Virus record (IMG/VR): IMGVR_UViG_3300037808_000992
Coordinates: 1-64,000 of that record
Length of the DNA: 64,000 nucleotides
Reading direction: 5' to 3' (one strand)
Source of the DNA: a virus
Shown here: one piece after another, positions 26,299 through 34,093 of the stretch
Position numbering within the stretch: position 1 is the first letter of the stretch
Layout of the letters: the number at the start of each line of letters is the position of its first letter
Made by a program: the position numbers and the translations under genes
The notes under the pieces: generated by a model
Database searches by the model: none
What the model was told of the DNA's origin: nothing
Seen by the model: only the letters and a program-made list of their open reading frames with translations

Positions 26299-27027
26299 AT
26301 GAGTCAGATTATTAAACCACTTCCTGGGAAACATGAAGATGGAGTCTTTTGGGCCGATGGTGACATGGATACCTACGATGACATGGCCGAAGGCGAACTC
26401 CATGTTGATGAAGACGGTAATTATGTACCCAAGTCGGTGAAGAAAAGCGTTCGTCTTTATAGTGGCCTTATTCACAATGACGATCTTCTCAAAGCAATGA
26501 GTGATGAGAACGAAGACGAAGACGACCAAGGCGAAGAAGAAGAGGTTGAAGCAGACCTGGAAGAGAAGGTAACTAAATCCTTCTTTAGCTTTGTCGAAGA
26601 TAACCCGGTTATCGTTGAGGGAATTAATAACTCCCCATTCTTATACGAAATGGTTAAGTCACTTGGTTTAACCTTCTTAAGTTTAGAAGATCGAGTTGGC
26701 GCATCCTTGCACCAGGTAGACTCAGACTTTACTGAGTTTGCTAAAAGCTTAGATTTTGTATTTGATGATCTTGGTAAGAGCATCAGCACAATCAATGGAA
26801 CTGCAGGTCAAATGGACATGCATAAGTCTATTGACGGCGCTGACACTGACGAAGTTCAGTACCTTGAAAAGAGTGGCTTTGAGCCAGAGCAAACTATGTC
26901 CCGCGAAGATGTGCTTTCTCGCCTCGTTAAGGGTGTAGAAGAGGGTAAGATTCCTCCTCTAGCCGTAATGAAGTATGAGCACACTGGCTTCCTGGGTCCT
27001 GATATCCAAAAAAGCATTGGGCTGTAG
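26299..27027 (+). CDS. Acidic scaffold candidate 1
   Basis: 242 residues with AGGAG before the ATG. Strongly acidic middle (EDEDDQGEEEEVE), predicted helical, with repeated KS motifs (VKKSVRLY, LLKAMS, VKSLGL, AKSLDFVFDDLGKSI, QKSIGL). The N-terminus holds DGNYVPKSVKKS. The last 50 residues (VLSRLVKGVEEGKIPPLAVMKYEHTG) are nearly the same as the end of the next gene's product. Length, acidity, helix content and position between protease and capsid suggest a prohead core or scaffold protein; sequence alone does not prove it. Confidence 0.65.
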   Translation: MSQIIKPLPGKHEDGVFWADGDMDTYDDMAEGELHVDEDGNYVPKSVKKSVRLYSGLIHNDDLLKAMSDENEDEDDQGEEEEVEADLEEKVTKSFFSFVEDNPVIVEGINNSPFLYEMVKSLGLTFLSLEDRVGASLHQVDSDFTEFAKSLDFVFDDLGKSISTINGTAGQMDMHKSIDGADTDEVQYLEKSGFEPEQTMSREDVLSRLVKGVEEGKIPPLAVMKYEHTGFLGPDIQKSIGL

Positions 27028-27039
27028 GGAGTACTAAAA

Positions 27040-27777
27040 ATGTCTGAAACTAGATTTGAATCGGATTTAGTAAAGTCTCTTGAGAAACTTGACGAGATTT
27101 TAACTAAATCACAAATAGGCATCACAGGTCATACCGGTGACGAGCCTGAGGAGTGGGAAGGCGGCGACGTTACCCACTATGACACTGACAAAGACGCAAA
27201 GTGGGTCGATAAAGATTACATCACCGAGGGTGGCGATTATGAGCCCAAGAAGGTGAAGAAAGCTTACGACGACGATGATGAAAGCGCCGAAGATAAGCGA
27301 ATTGGTGCGGACGAAGAAGATGAGTGGGAAGCTGGGAAGAAAGCGGGCGAAGACGTTAAGAAAGGCGTTGAAGTCAGTGAGTTCCTTTCTGAGCTTACCA
27401 AGTCTATCGCTCTGTACTCCAACTACCTTGAGGGGTATATGGAAAAATCCATTCTTCAACTTCATGAAGAGCATGGCGGAATGGCAAAAGCAATTGCCGA
27501 GAATCTTGTTACTTTGAGTGACATGATTCAGAAATCCGAAGGAAACATCTCTGACTTCGCTGAAGAGCCTACGCGGGCTCCTAAGAGTATGATGAGTTTG
27601 GAAAAATCGATTGAAGGTGGGGATGAAGTTCCTCAGATGTCAAGCGATGATATTTTAAATAGATTGGTTAAGGGCGTCGAGGACGGCATCGTGTCACCTC
27701 TTGAGGTCATCAAGTTCGAGCAACTTGGTCCTCAAGCACTAAATCAAGACGTGGTTAAGAGCCTTTTAGCTTCTTAG
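27040..27777 (+). CDS. Acidic scaffold candidate 2 (paralogue)
   Basis: 245 residues, GGGAG before the ATG. It shares with the preceding product the C-terminal block ILNRLVKGVEDGIVSPLEV plus IKFEQLG, and an N-terminal GGDYEPKKVKKA in place of DGNYVPKSVKKS, so the two arose by duplication. Acidic linker, then helices around ELTKSIALYSNYLEGYMEKSI. The two may co-assemble as the prohead core and be cut by the protease. It ends 10 bases before the capsid gene and shares its C-ending codon preference. Confidence 0.65.
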   Translation: MSETRFESDLVKSLEKLDEILTKSQIGITGHTGDEPEEWEGGDVTHYDTDKDAKWVDKDYITEGGDYEPKKVKKAYDDDDESAEDKRIGADEEDEWEAGKKAGEDVKKGVEVSEFLSELTKSIALYSNYLEGYMEKSILQLHEEHGGMAKAIAENLVTLSDMIQKSEGNISDFAEEPTRAPKSMMSLEKSIEGGDEVPQMSSDDILNRLVKGVEDGIVSPLEVIKFEQLGPQALNQDVVKSLLAS

Positions 27778-27787
27778 GAGAAAATAA

Positions 27788-29257
27788 ATGTTACCCCAGA
27801 TTAGCTTGAAAGATTATGATGGGCTGAATGGCTTCGGATCGTCTACTATTGGTGACGTAAACGAGCTTACTAAAGCCCTTTCTGCCGGTTATCAGACTGC
27901 TGGTCAAACAGGCGGTTCAGCACTTCGTGTTGAGAGCCTTGAAGCCAGCCTGAAAGTCGTCACTTTTACAAACAGGCATATTAAACTTTGGAAGAAAATT
28001 CCGAAGAGCCCTGCCTACTCAACCGTTGAAGAGTTCAACGTACTCAGTGCCTATGGCAATACTGGGGCGTTTGGCTTTACCCGTGAGGGTGAGCTTCCGC
28101 AGACTCAAGACTCGACCTACACCCGTCAGACGGCACTGGTCAAGTTCATGGGTACAACTCGTTCAGTAACTCACCCCGCTACGTTGGTTAACCCCGCGCA
28201 CGGCGATGTGATTGCCCTGGAGAACCAAAATGGTATCTCTTGGCTGCTTGAGCGTGTTGAGGACAGCCTTTTCCACGGTAACTCTGGCCTTGCCTTTGAT
28301 GGTGAAGCAGAGCAGTGGGATGGTCTAGACGGCTTAATCGCTGCTGGTAACGTTGTTGACCTCGAAGGTCAGCCCTTACAAGAGGCAGACATTGAAGAGG
28401 CTTCTAACTTGGTAGTTGAGAGCTTCGGTTATCCCACGGATATGTTCCTGGGTACCCGCGCAATGAGCGACCTCGTGAAGACTTTCTATCCTCGTGAGCG
28501 TGTACACTTACCCGCTCCTTCGGATGGTAAGGTAGGTATGTCCATTACTTCGATGTCCACCCAAGCTGGCGACATTGAGTTCAACCCGGATGTATTCCTT
28601 CGCCAAGGTAAGCAACCGCCTGCTGCAGGCACGAGTGCAAACGCACCCGCTGCTCCAGCACAGGCTTTGACTGCCGTTGGTGCTACAACCGCTGCTGAGT
28701 GGGCTAAGTCTATTGGCGCGGCTCCTGCTGCTAACAATTTCTTTTGTTACGGAGTAACTGCTTGTAACCGATTTGGTGAGTCAGCACCTCGTTTGAGTGT
28801 GATTGCTGGTCCTTTGTCTAACGGTATCCAGCTTTCTCCAGCACAGGCTATTGCTGGTAACCCGATTACGGTTACTACCACTAACCCTGCTATTGTTGGT
28901 GCTAATCCCCCTGAGTATTTCATTATCTATCGTACTCGCCCTCAAGCGACTAATGCGATGGTTACTGACATGTCTCAGTACAGTGAGATTGCTCGTGTCC
29001 GGTGTACTACCCAAGCTGGTGGTGGTGTCAACGCAGTCTTTACTGATAACAACGCTATAATGCCTTTCACAGAGACTGCATACCTGGGCCAGTTGACACC
29101 TTCCGTGTTGACTTTCCGTCAGCTTGCTCCTCTGATGAAGATGGATCTTGCGGTGTTAGCTCCTGCGTATCGATGGATGGTGATGCTCTATGGCACGCCA
29201 ATCCTGTTTGCGCCTGCTAAGTGGATTCGATTAACTAATATCGGACGACTTGGTTAG
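27788..29257 (+). CDS. Major capsid protein (HK97 fold) with Ig/FN3-like insertion
   Basis: 489 residues, strong AGGAG at 8 bases. The N-terminal arm and core (ALRVESLEASLKVVTFT, FGFTREGELPQ, YTRQTALVKFMGTTRSVTHP, NGISWLLERVEDSLFHG) match large-phage HK97-fold capsid proteins, and the C-terminus (APLMKMDLAVLAPAYRWMVMLYG) returns to the capsid fold. Between about residues 277 and 433 a Pro/Ala linker leads into a segment like an Ig/fibronectin-III domain (YGVTACNRFGESAP, EYFIIYRTRPQA), presumably displayed on the capsid surface. Codon use favours C-ending codons more than neighbours, consistent with high expression. Confidence 0.9.
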   Translation: MLPQISLKDYDGLNGFGSSTIGDVNELTKALSAGYQTAGQTGGSALRVESLEASLKVVTFTNRHIKLWKKIPKSPAYSTVEEFNVLSAYGNTGAFGFTREGELPQTQDSTYTRQTALVKFMGTTRSVTHPATLVNPAHGDVIALENQNGISWLLERVEDSLFHGNSGLAFDGEAEQWDGLDGLIAAGNVVDLEGQPLQEADIEEASNLVVESFGYPTDMFLGTRAMSDLVKTFYPRERVHLPAPSDGKVGMSITSMSTQAGDIEFNPDVFLRQGKQPPAAGTSANAPAAPAQALTAVGATTAAEWAKSIGAAPAANNFFCYGVTACNRFGESAPRLSVIAGPLSNGIQLSPAQAIAGNPITVTTTNPAIVGANPPEYFIIYRTRPQATNAMVTDMSQYSEIARVRCTTQAGGGVNAVFTDNNAIMPFTETAYLGQLTPSVLTFRQLAPLMKMDLAVLAPAYRWMVMLYGTPILFAPAKWIRLTNIGRLG

Positions 29258-29272
29258 AGCTAAGTGTACTTG

Positions 29273-29325
29273 GGATTACGTAAGTCTCTACAATTCTTTG
29301 AAGACGTAGAGACTTACGTGTATCC
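29273..29325 (+). promoter_or_regulatory. Long hairpin after the major capsid gene
   Basis: ACGTAAGTCTCTAC (29278-29291) and GTAGAGACTTACGT (29306-29319) form a perfect 14-bp stem around a 14-base loop, extended by GGAT/ATCC with a small bulge. It starts 16 bases after the capsid stop and ends before the next ribosome binding site. No T-run follows, so it is probably not an intrinsic terminator. It may stabilise the capsid message 3' end or act as an RNase processing site that lets the capsid transcript accumulate. Confidence 0.65.
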
Positions 29326-29358
29326 TTTATCTGAAACGGTATATCAAAGGAGAATCTT

Positions 29359-29598
29359 ATGCCGGTTATGACCAAAGCCCAATATGCAGAGTGGGTAAAG
29401 CGCGTTAATGCTGGAAATAAGATCATTAAAGCAGAGGCTCCCGTTAAAAAAGAAGCCCCTAAAGTAAAGAAACCTGAAGTAGAGAAACCTGAAGAAGTAG
29501 CAACTCCGGTTGCTGAGCCCGAACTCAAGGAGAAGCCAAAAGCTGCTCCTAAAAAGGCTTCTACAAAGAAGTCTTCCTTTAAAAAGTCGAAGAAATAG
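29359..29598 (+). CDS. Small Lys/Glu/Pro-rich protein
   Basis: 79 residues with AGGAG before the ATG. A short N-terminal helix (TKAQYAEWVKRVNAG) is followed by alternating EAPVKKEAPKVKKPEVEKPEE and a poly-Lys end. Unstructured, basic, and coupled to the capsid gene; it could be a minor capsid or DNA-binding protein. Not recognised. Confidence 0.65.
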   Translation: MPVMTKAQYAEWVKRVNAGNKIIKAEAPVKKEAPKVKKPEVEKPEEVATPVAEPELKEKPKAAPKKASTKKSSFKKSKK

Positions 29599-29607
29599 GA
29601 GAATACC

Positions 29608-30105
29608 ATGGCTTTACAGTCTAAAACTCTACTCAATGATCTAGGATCAGCCGTAGTTGCTGAAACTGTTTCCCAATTAAACCGCGCTTCGGGCATCGCT
29701 TCTTTAGCCCGAGAAACATTGGCCGCAGGGCCTAATAATCTAGATGGTTTTATTGCTGCTGAAGATATGTTTGTTACCAGTGTCACTGTGATGGCGGGTG
29801 GTGCTTGGATTGCTGCGGACACTTTAAGTGCTGTAAATGATACTGATGCAGATGGTACAGGCGGTGTAGTGGTAGCTACTGTTACTGGTCTTACGACTGC
29901 GGCAGATGAGGCAGTAACCTTGGCTGTTAATAGAACTATTGTGGCCGGTACGGCATTTACGGTTCGTATAGGTGTGGATGCCCTAAGTACTCTTGCGACG
30001 ACTGAAGCAATTGGCAGTGTAGATTACCGTCCTGTAAAAGATTCTCTTTCTTTGGAGCCCTCTTTTACACAAGCGATGTCGAACTTTAAATCGACTGCAC
30101 GATAG
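29608..30105 (+). CDS. Beta-rich structural protein, head-decoration candidate
   Basis: 165 residues, AGGAG before the ATG. Ala/Thr/Val-rich with alternating strands (DMFVTSVTVMAGGAWIAADTL, VVVATVTGLTTAADEAVTLAV). No motif of a named family. A position two genes after the major capsid protein is typical for a decoration or head-stabilising protein, an inference from location only. Confidence 0.6.
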   Translation: MALQSKTLLNDLGSAVVAETVSQLNRASGIASLARETLAAGPNNLDGFIAAEDMFVTSVTVMAGGAWIAADTLSAVNDTDADGTGGVVVATVTGLTTAADEAVTLAVNRTIVAGTAFTVRIGVDALSTLATTEAIGSVDYRPVKDSLSLEPSFTQAMSNFKSTAR

Positions 30106-30116
30106 AAATTGATGAA

Positions 30117-30146
30117 ATCCTCTTTGAAATCCTCTTGTATCCTCTT
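30117..30146 (+). repeat. Three copies of ATCCTCTT in an intergenic gap
   Basis: ATCCTCTT occurs at 30117-30124, 30129-30136 and 30139-30146, in the 133-base gap before the next gene. The CCUCUU sequence resembles anti-Shine-Dalgarno sequence and could pair with the AAGG-type ribosome binding sites in the same message. Its role is unknown. The rest of the gap (30147-30238) shows no further feature. Confidence 0.35.
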
Positions 30147-30238
30147 GAAGCCTCAGTACAGACTTCTCTTTTAGTTTTCTCTTGATTCAGGGCTGCAATG
30201 GCCCGGTGAAATTACTGGTTTTTAAAAAGGTGGGATTT

Positions 30239-30691
30239 ATGCGTCCGGGTAGACCTATACAATTAACTCTAAGCATCGCTCATAATGCTGCTGCTGCAGA
30301 TCGTGTAGTATCGCTTGTTGATGCTAACAACACCGTTTTGGCTGATTTACATAACGGGGTGGTTAACATTCCTAAACATAAATTGGTGACCAATGCCCTT
30401 CCAGCCGCGCAAGCTCAGAATTTAGCCGGTCCTAATTGGAATGGTAATCCGATGCTTACGGGTCGTACTTACGACAGTCCACGCTCAGGGGGACGCACTA
30501 GAAGCATTTCTATTCGAAATATGCACACCGCTGATGATCTTCAAGTTAGTTTTGATAGAGGGGTCAACTTTTTTACTTTAGCGTTCGGTGAATCTTTTTC
30601 AGATGAGGTTTCTTTACAGTTTTTTCAAGTGAGAAGATCTACTTCGACCGCCGATCCCATGCTTGTCGAAATTCTGGCGATATTGGTATAG
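30239..30691 (+). CDS. Beta-rich hypothetical structural protein
   Basis: 150 residues from ATG 30239, preferred over a TTG at 30182 because AAGGTGG lies 5 bases upstream. Strand-rich (PIQLTLSIAHNAAAADRVVSL, LQVSFDRGVNFFTLAFGESFS) with RTRSISIRN in the middle. It looks like a small jelly-roll or decoration protein, but no family is recognised. The location in the head block suggests a head-surface or neck role. Confidence 0.6.
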   Translation: MRPGRPIQLTLSIAHNAAAADRVVSLVDANNTVLADLHNGVVNIPKHKLVTNALPAAQAQNLAGPNWNGNPMLTGRTYDSPRSGGRTRSISIRNMHTADDLQVSFDRGVNFFTLAFGESFSDEVSLQFFQVRRSTSTADPMLVEILAILV

Positions 30692-30694
30692 CTC

Positions 30695-31624
30695 ATGGGA
30701 TTACCTAACGGCGTATTTGGAGCTACAGGATGGGTTGCTAGAGGCAGCGGCACCACCACTACTACAGTAGCAGATCCATTCCTAACCTTATTATCTCCTC
30801 CTAAATTAGGAGATATTGGAACTCAGACAGACTTCAAGTCATTTCTAGGTATTGAGGCAGCAAATGCCTTTGCTATAAATGTTGATGGGGTAAATGAATC
30901 TCTGACCACTCCCACTAATGCTGCATACGACTTCAATTATAACTCGACCTTCAGCATTTCTGCTTGGGTGAAGACGGGCAGTGCAGGTTGGAAAGGTATT
31001 CTGAAAAAAGCGCCTACGAGTGGTGTGGGCGGAACTTTTAAGGGGTATACCCTTGGCATCTACAATGGTCAGCTATTTTGCCAGCTAAACAGTAACTGGG
31101 GCGGTGGCATAGCCATGGCTGCATACACTTCTGGAGTCACTATACATGACAATACGTGGCACCAGGTAGCAGTGACGTTCGACGGCACAGGCACTTTCGC
31201 TGGTACTACTATGTACATCGACGGCGTGGATACTGCGATAGCTACATGGTCTTACGATACGCTAGGTACTAATTCAATACAGAACACTGAACCTCTACAG
31301 ATTGGGGTGTGGGCCATCAATGGTGTTGGAGATGCTTATTGGACTGGCGGACTCGACGAGGTTTCGATTTGGAACAAAGAGCTTGATACAGATGACATAG
31401 ACGAGATTTATGGCATTGGTAATCCAATACCGCTAAATGTACATGGATCTGCCGCTAACCTCGTTGGCTGGTGGCGTATGGGTGATGGTGATGATGGCGC
31501 AGGAGTAATGGATAGCTCTGACAGTAGTGACGCTTCAGCCAGAGTGTATGACATGAGTACTAATAGTAACAATCTTACCCCAGTAAACACTGAATACGAT
31601 GACATCGGTCCCGATGTACCTTAA
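30695..31624 (+). CDS. LamG/concanavalin-like domain protein
   Basis: 309 residues with a weak ribosome binding site. Residues about 65-230 form a LamG-like sandwich: FSISAWVKTGSAGWKGIL, GYTLGIYNGQLFCQL, WHQVAVTFDGTGTFAGTTMYIDG and GGLDEVSIWNKELDTDDI are the classical landmarks. The C-terminal part repeats the LVGWWRMGDG phrase of such proteins. It would bind carbohydrate or another surface ligand. Between head and neck genes it may be a capsid fibre or head-exposed adhesin; the binding partner cannot be read. Confidence 0.8.
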   Translation: MGLPNGVFGATGWVARGSGTTTTTVADPFLTLLSPPKLGDIGTQTDFKSFLGIEAANAFAINVDGVNESLTTPTNAAYDFNYNSTFSISAWVKTGSAGWKGILKKAPTSGVGGTFKGYTLGIYNGQLFCQLNSNWGGGIAMAAYTSGVTIHDNTWHQVAVTFDGTGTFAGTTMYIDGVDTAIATWSYDTLGTNSIQNTEPLQIGVWAINGVGDAYWTGGLDEVSIWNKELDTDDIDEIYGIGNPIPLNVHGSAANLVGWWRMGDGDDGAGVMDSSDSSDASARVYDMSTNSNNLTPVNTEYDDIGPDVP

Positions 31625-31638
31625 TAGGAGAATTTGAA

Positions 31639-32586
31639 ATGGCTGAAAAGCACAAGATTTATAGTGCAGGATCTGGTTACTGGCGAGATTTTCTCTGGTC
31701 CGTTTATGACTTCGTAGCCAATCAGCAAACAGGAATTGTCCGCTTTGTAAATAATGGTGGTACAGATGCGATCAACAGCGGAAGTGGTTTCATTACACCA
31801 ACTGCTGCAACCGATTTCGGGGCTGGCTCTTATATTGTCATTGAGCCTGTAACCGCTTCACAAGGTGGGACTCGTTGGCAAGTCAAGTTTTTGGCTGAGA
31901 CGAATGCAGCAAGTGGTAATGTAAATTACGGTAAAGTCCAAATGAGTTTTAGTGGGGGTTGGGATAATGCTATGGAGACTTTTAATGTCTCAACAGCAGT
32001 AACCGATGCAGAGTTAATTGCGTCTTGGTCGATTACGGCAGCAGACAGTTTCTATCTCTCATGTTCAAATAGTGACACGTTCACAAATGGTGCTGGGTCA
32101 CAAAGTTATAGCTATTTTCGAGCTTTAATTTGGGATCAAGATGCTGCTGAAAATTCAAAGCTTATGGGTAGTTATGCCGGTGGCTATATTCCGGTTGATA
32201 GTGATTCCAACACTAAACCTGCAGTTTTGATGTGTCGTTATGCTCAAGTATTGGATGCTGGAGCAAGTTGGGGAGATAGAACAACTACCGAAGATTACTG
32301 CTTACTTCCTGGTGATTACGAACATAGTGGGGCGGCTGGAGTAAATGCGGGGTTTGCTGGTACAGGTGATACAACGGGCGCTATCTACTTCTCATCGAGT
32401 CCCGATGGTTCGTGGGCAAACGCACCAATGATATTAAGTGACAATACTGCGAATCGAACTGTAGGGGCCTTTGGTAAGTTTTCCATGTTTCATGGCCATT
32501 CAGATCGTGCAGACGGTGCTACAGATGCAAATTTAGAGTACATGGTTTCACAAGCTATTATGCTTCGCTGGAAGCCCAGTGCTTAG
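31639..32586 (+). CDS. Hypothetical virion protein, possibly head-associated fibre
   Basis: 315 residues, AGGAG before the ATG. Aromatic- and Ser/Gly-rich with strand pattern (YWRDFLWSVYDFVANQQTG, WQVKFLAETNAASGNV). It ends with YMVSQAIMLRWKPS. This looks like a folded surface or fibre protein, but no named family is recognised. A 75-base gap follows before the next gene with only a weak imperfect hairpin. Confidence 0.6.
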   Translation: MAEKHKIYSAGSGYWRDFLWSVYDFVANQQTGIVRFVNNGGTDAINSGSGFITPTAATDFGAGSYIVIEPVTASQGGTRWQVKFLAETNAASGNVNYGKVQMSFSGGWDNAMETFNVSTAVTDAELIASWSITAADSFYLSCSNSDTFTNGAGSQSYSYFRALIWDQDAAENSKLMGSYAGGYIPVDSDSNTKPAVLMCRYAQVLDAGASWGDRTTTEDYCLLPGDYEHSGAAGVNAGFAGTGDTTGAIYFSSSPDGSWANAPMILSDNTANRTVGAFGKFSMFHGHSDRADGATDANLEYMVSQAIMLRWKPSA

Positions 32587-32661
32587 GTGTTGAGTTTTTA
32601 ACGATGGTGTCTTTTTTGGGCATCGGTGGTAATTTAGAGTTGCAGAAGAGGGTAATATATC

Positions 32662-33009
32662 GTGTCTGAGCCAGTAACATTTTGGGCCAAGGTGAAGGAT
32701 AATTGGGGTGTTATAGTTAGTTTATCAGCCCTCTTTGCTGGGATCATTAGTCAGATTATTATTGTAGCTAATGCTGTCGCCGTTACGAACATAGCTATTG
32801 AAGACAACAAACAACGTCTCCAAGAGGTTAAAATAACAGCAAAAGAGCATATGACCTCTGAAACGGGGCATACTAAAGTAGCTGAGCGCCTTATTAAGGT
32901 CGAAACAGAAGTGAAGCACATTAATACAACTCAAACTGTGAATTTTAGCGAGATCAAAGATCAGCTTAAAATAATTCAACAGGATGTGAAGGTGATGCGG
33001 GGTAGATAG
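32662..33009 (+). CDS. Small membrane-anchored coiled-coil protein, holin-like candidate
   Basis: 115 residues from a GTG start with AGAGGG about 10 bases upstream. Residues about 15-45 form one hydrophobic helix (GVIVSLSALFAGIISQIIIV), followed by a heptad-rich helix to the end (RLIKVETEVKHI, IKDQLKIIQQDVKV). This could be a holin, an XhlA-like accessory protein or a membrane-active virion protein. No endolysin is adjacent. Its stop shares one base with the next GTG start. Confidence 0.5.
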   Translation: MSEPVTFWAKVKDNWGVIVSLSALFAGIISQIIIVANAVAVTNIAIEDNKQRLQEVKITAKEHMTSETGHTKVAERLIKVETEVKHINTTQTVNFSEIKDQLKIIQQDVKVMRGR

Positions 33010-34091
33010 TGGGAACCACTGTACAGGTTGAGCAAGGTCGTTGGAGTTTTTTAGACGCTAGACTTTTAAATGCGGGCTCTCCGGTCAACAACGTACTAGA
33101 CCGCCAAATTAAAGTTGCCTATAAAAAGTATGGTGCCTATTCCTTCCTTGTGAAGCCCATTAATGACGCACAAACCCTTTTAAAAGGCGGTGGTGCAGCC
33201 ATCGGCGCGACGACGATTACCGTAGAGGACTCATCCATTTTCCCGCGCACCACAGGCACTCTTGTTATAGATGCCGGGGGCGCACCTGAGATGATTGATT
33301 TCACATCAAACAATTCAGCTACACCAGGAACCCTTACTGTACCTTCGGGAATAACGGCGACTCATGTAGCCGATGTTACCGTTGACTTTTCTTACACAAC
33401 AGAACTCACCTCAGATGCACTTACCGGCGCTACTAAACTTTATGTCGAGGATACGTCTTTATTCCCGCCCGATTTTGGGATGATTAAAATCTTTAATGTA
33501 AGTTCGTCAGAAGTGATAGAGATCTCTTCAGTTCTTACAGCTACTAAAGAAATTACATTGGCAACACCCCTTACGGCAGTGGCAGGATTTTCTGCAGGGG
33601 ATAAAGTGGCATTAGTGGAGTGGTACGAAGTAGATACTAATAGTCCCGGTGGTTACTATTCATTACTTTTGTCGCCTACAGAGCTTAGTGCTTTAGACAG
33701 TTTTCTTTATACGATTGATGTATATTCCCTCGCAGCCGTCCCTGCTGTATTTGGTGAGTTTGATCGGACGGTAGATGTAATTAAGGCTACCTCAGCGGAG
33801 ACAGAGAGTCCTCCAACGTTAAGTACCTGCATACTGAAAGATAACATAGTGGATCTGGCTGGGAATCCGGTTCAAAATATTTCTGTTTCAGCACGCATGT
33901 TATCGGTACCCAGGATTGCTCAAGGGGCTGGAGTAGAAGACTTAGTGGTTACGTCAACCACTGATGCAAATGGATTTTTTCAACTAACAGTGTTGCAAGG
34001 GGCTACCGTTGATATTGTTATACCTAAGGTTGGTTATAGACGAACCTTAGTGGTGCCCGGTACTACGTCTGCAAACTTGTTTGAGGTGTAA
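33009..34091 (+). CDS. Beta-modular virion protein with DSSxFP modules and Ig-like C-terminus
   Basis: 360 residues starting at GTG overlapping the previous stop. Two modules carry a repeated signature: ITVEDSSIFP (about residue 70) and LYVEDTSLFP (about 143), each followed by a G-x-(I/L)-x-I strand and an E-rich turn. The last 80 residues (DLAGNPVQNISVSARML ... TTDANGFFQLTV) are a carboxypeptidase-regulatory or transthyretin-like beta sandwich. The same modules occur in later baseplate proteins. Probably a neck or tail decoration/fibre protein. Confidence 0.6.
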   Translation: MGTTVQVEQGRWSFLDARLLNAGSPVNNVLDRQIKVAYKKYGAYSFLVKPINDAQTLLKGGGAAIGATTITVEDSSIFPRTTGTLVIDAGGAPEMIDFTSNNSATPGTLTVPSGITATHVADVTVDFSYTTELTSDALTGATKLYVEDTSLFPPDFGMIKIFNVSSSEVIEISSVLTATKEITLATPLTAVAGFSAGDKVALVEWYEVDTNSPGGYYSLLLSPTELSALDSFLYTIDVYSLAAVPAVFGEFDRTVDVIKATSAETESPPTLSTCILKDNIVDLAGNPVQNISVSARMLSVPRIAQGAGVEDLVVTSTTDANGFFQLTVLQGATVDIVIPKVGYRRTLVVPGTTSANLFEV

Positions 34092-34093
34092 TT

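Noticed and set aside
29235-29822. 195-residue ORF on the minus strand across the capsid-decoration boundary
   Set aside because: It overlaps two well-supported + genes and the hairpin; its composition mirrors the Lys-rich codons of the opposite strand.
30182-30238. TTG start for the 30239 gene
   Set aside because: ATG at 30239 has AAGGTGG at 5 bases; the upstream part looks non-coding.
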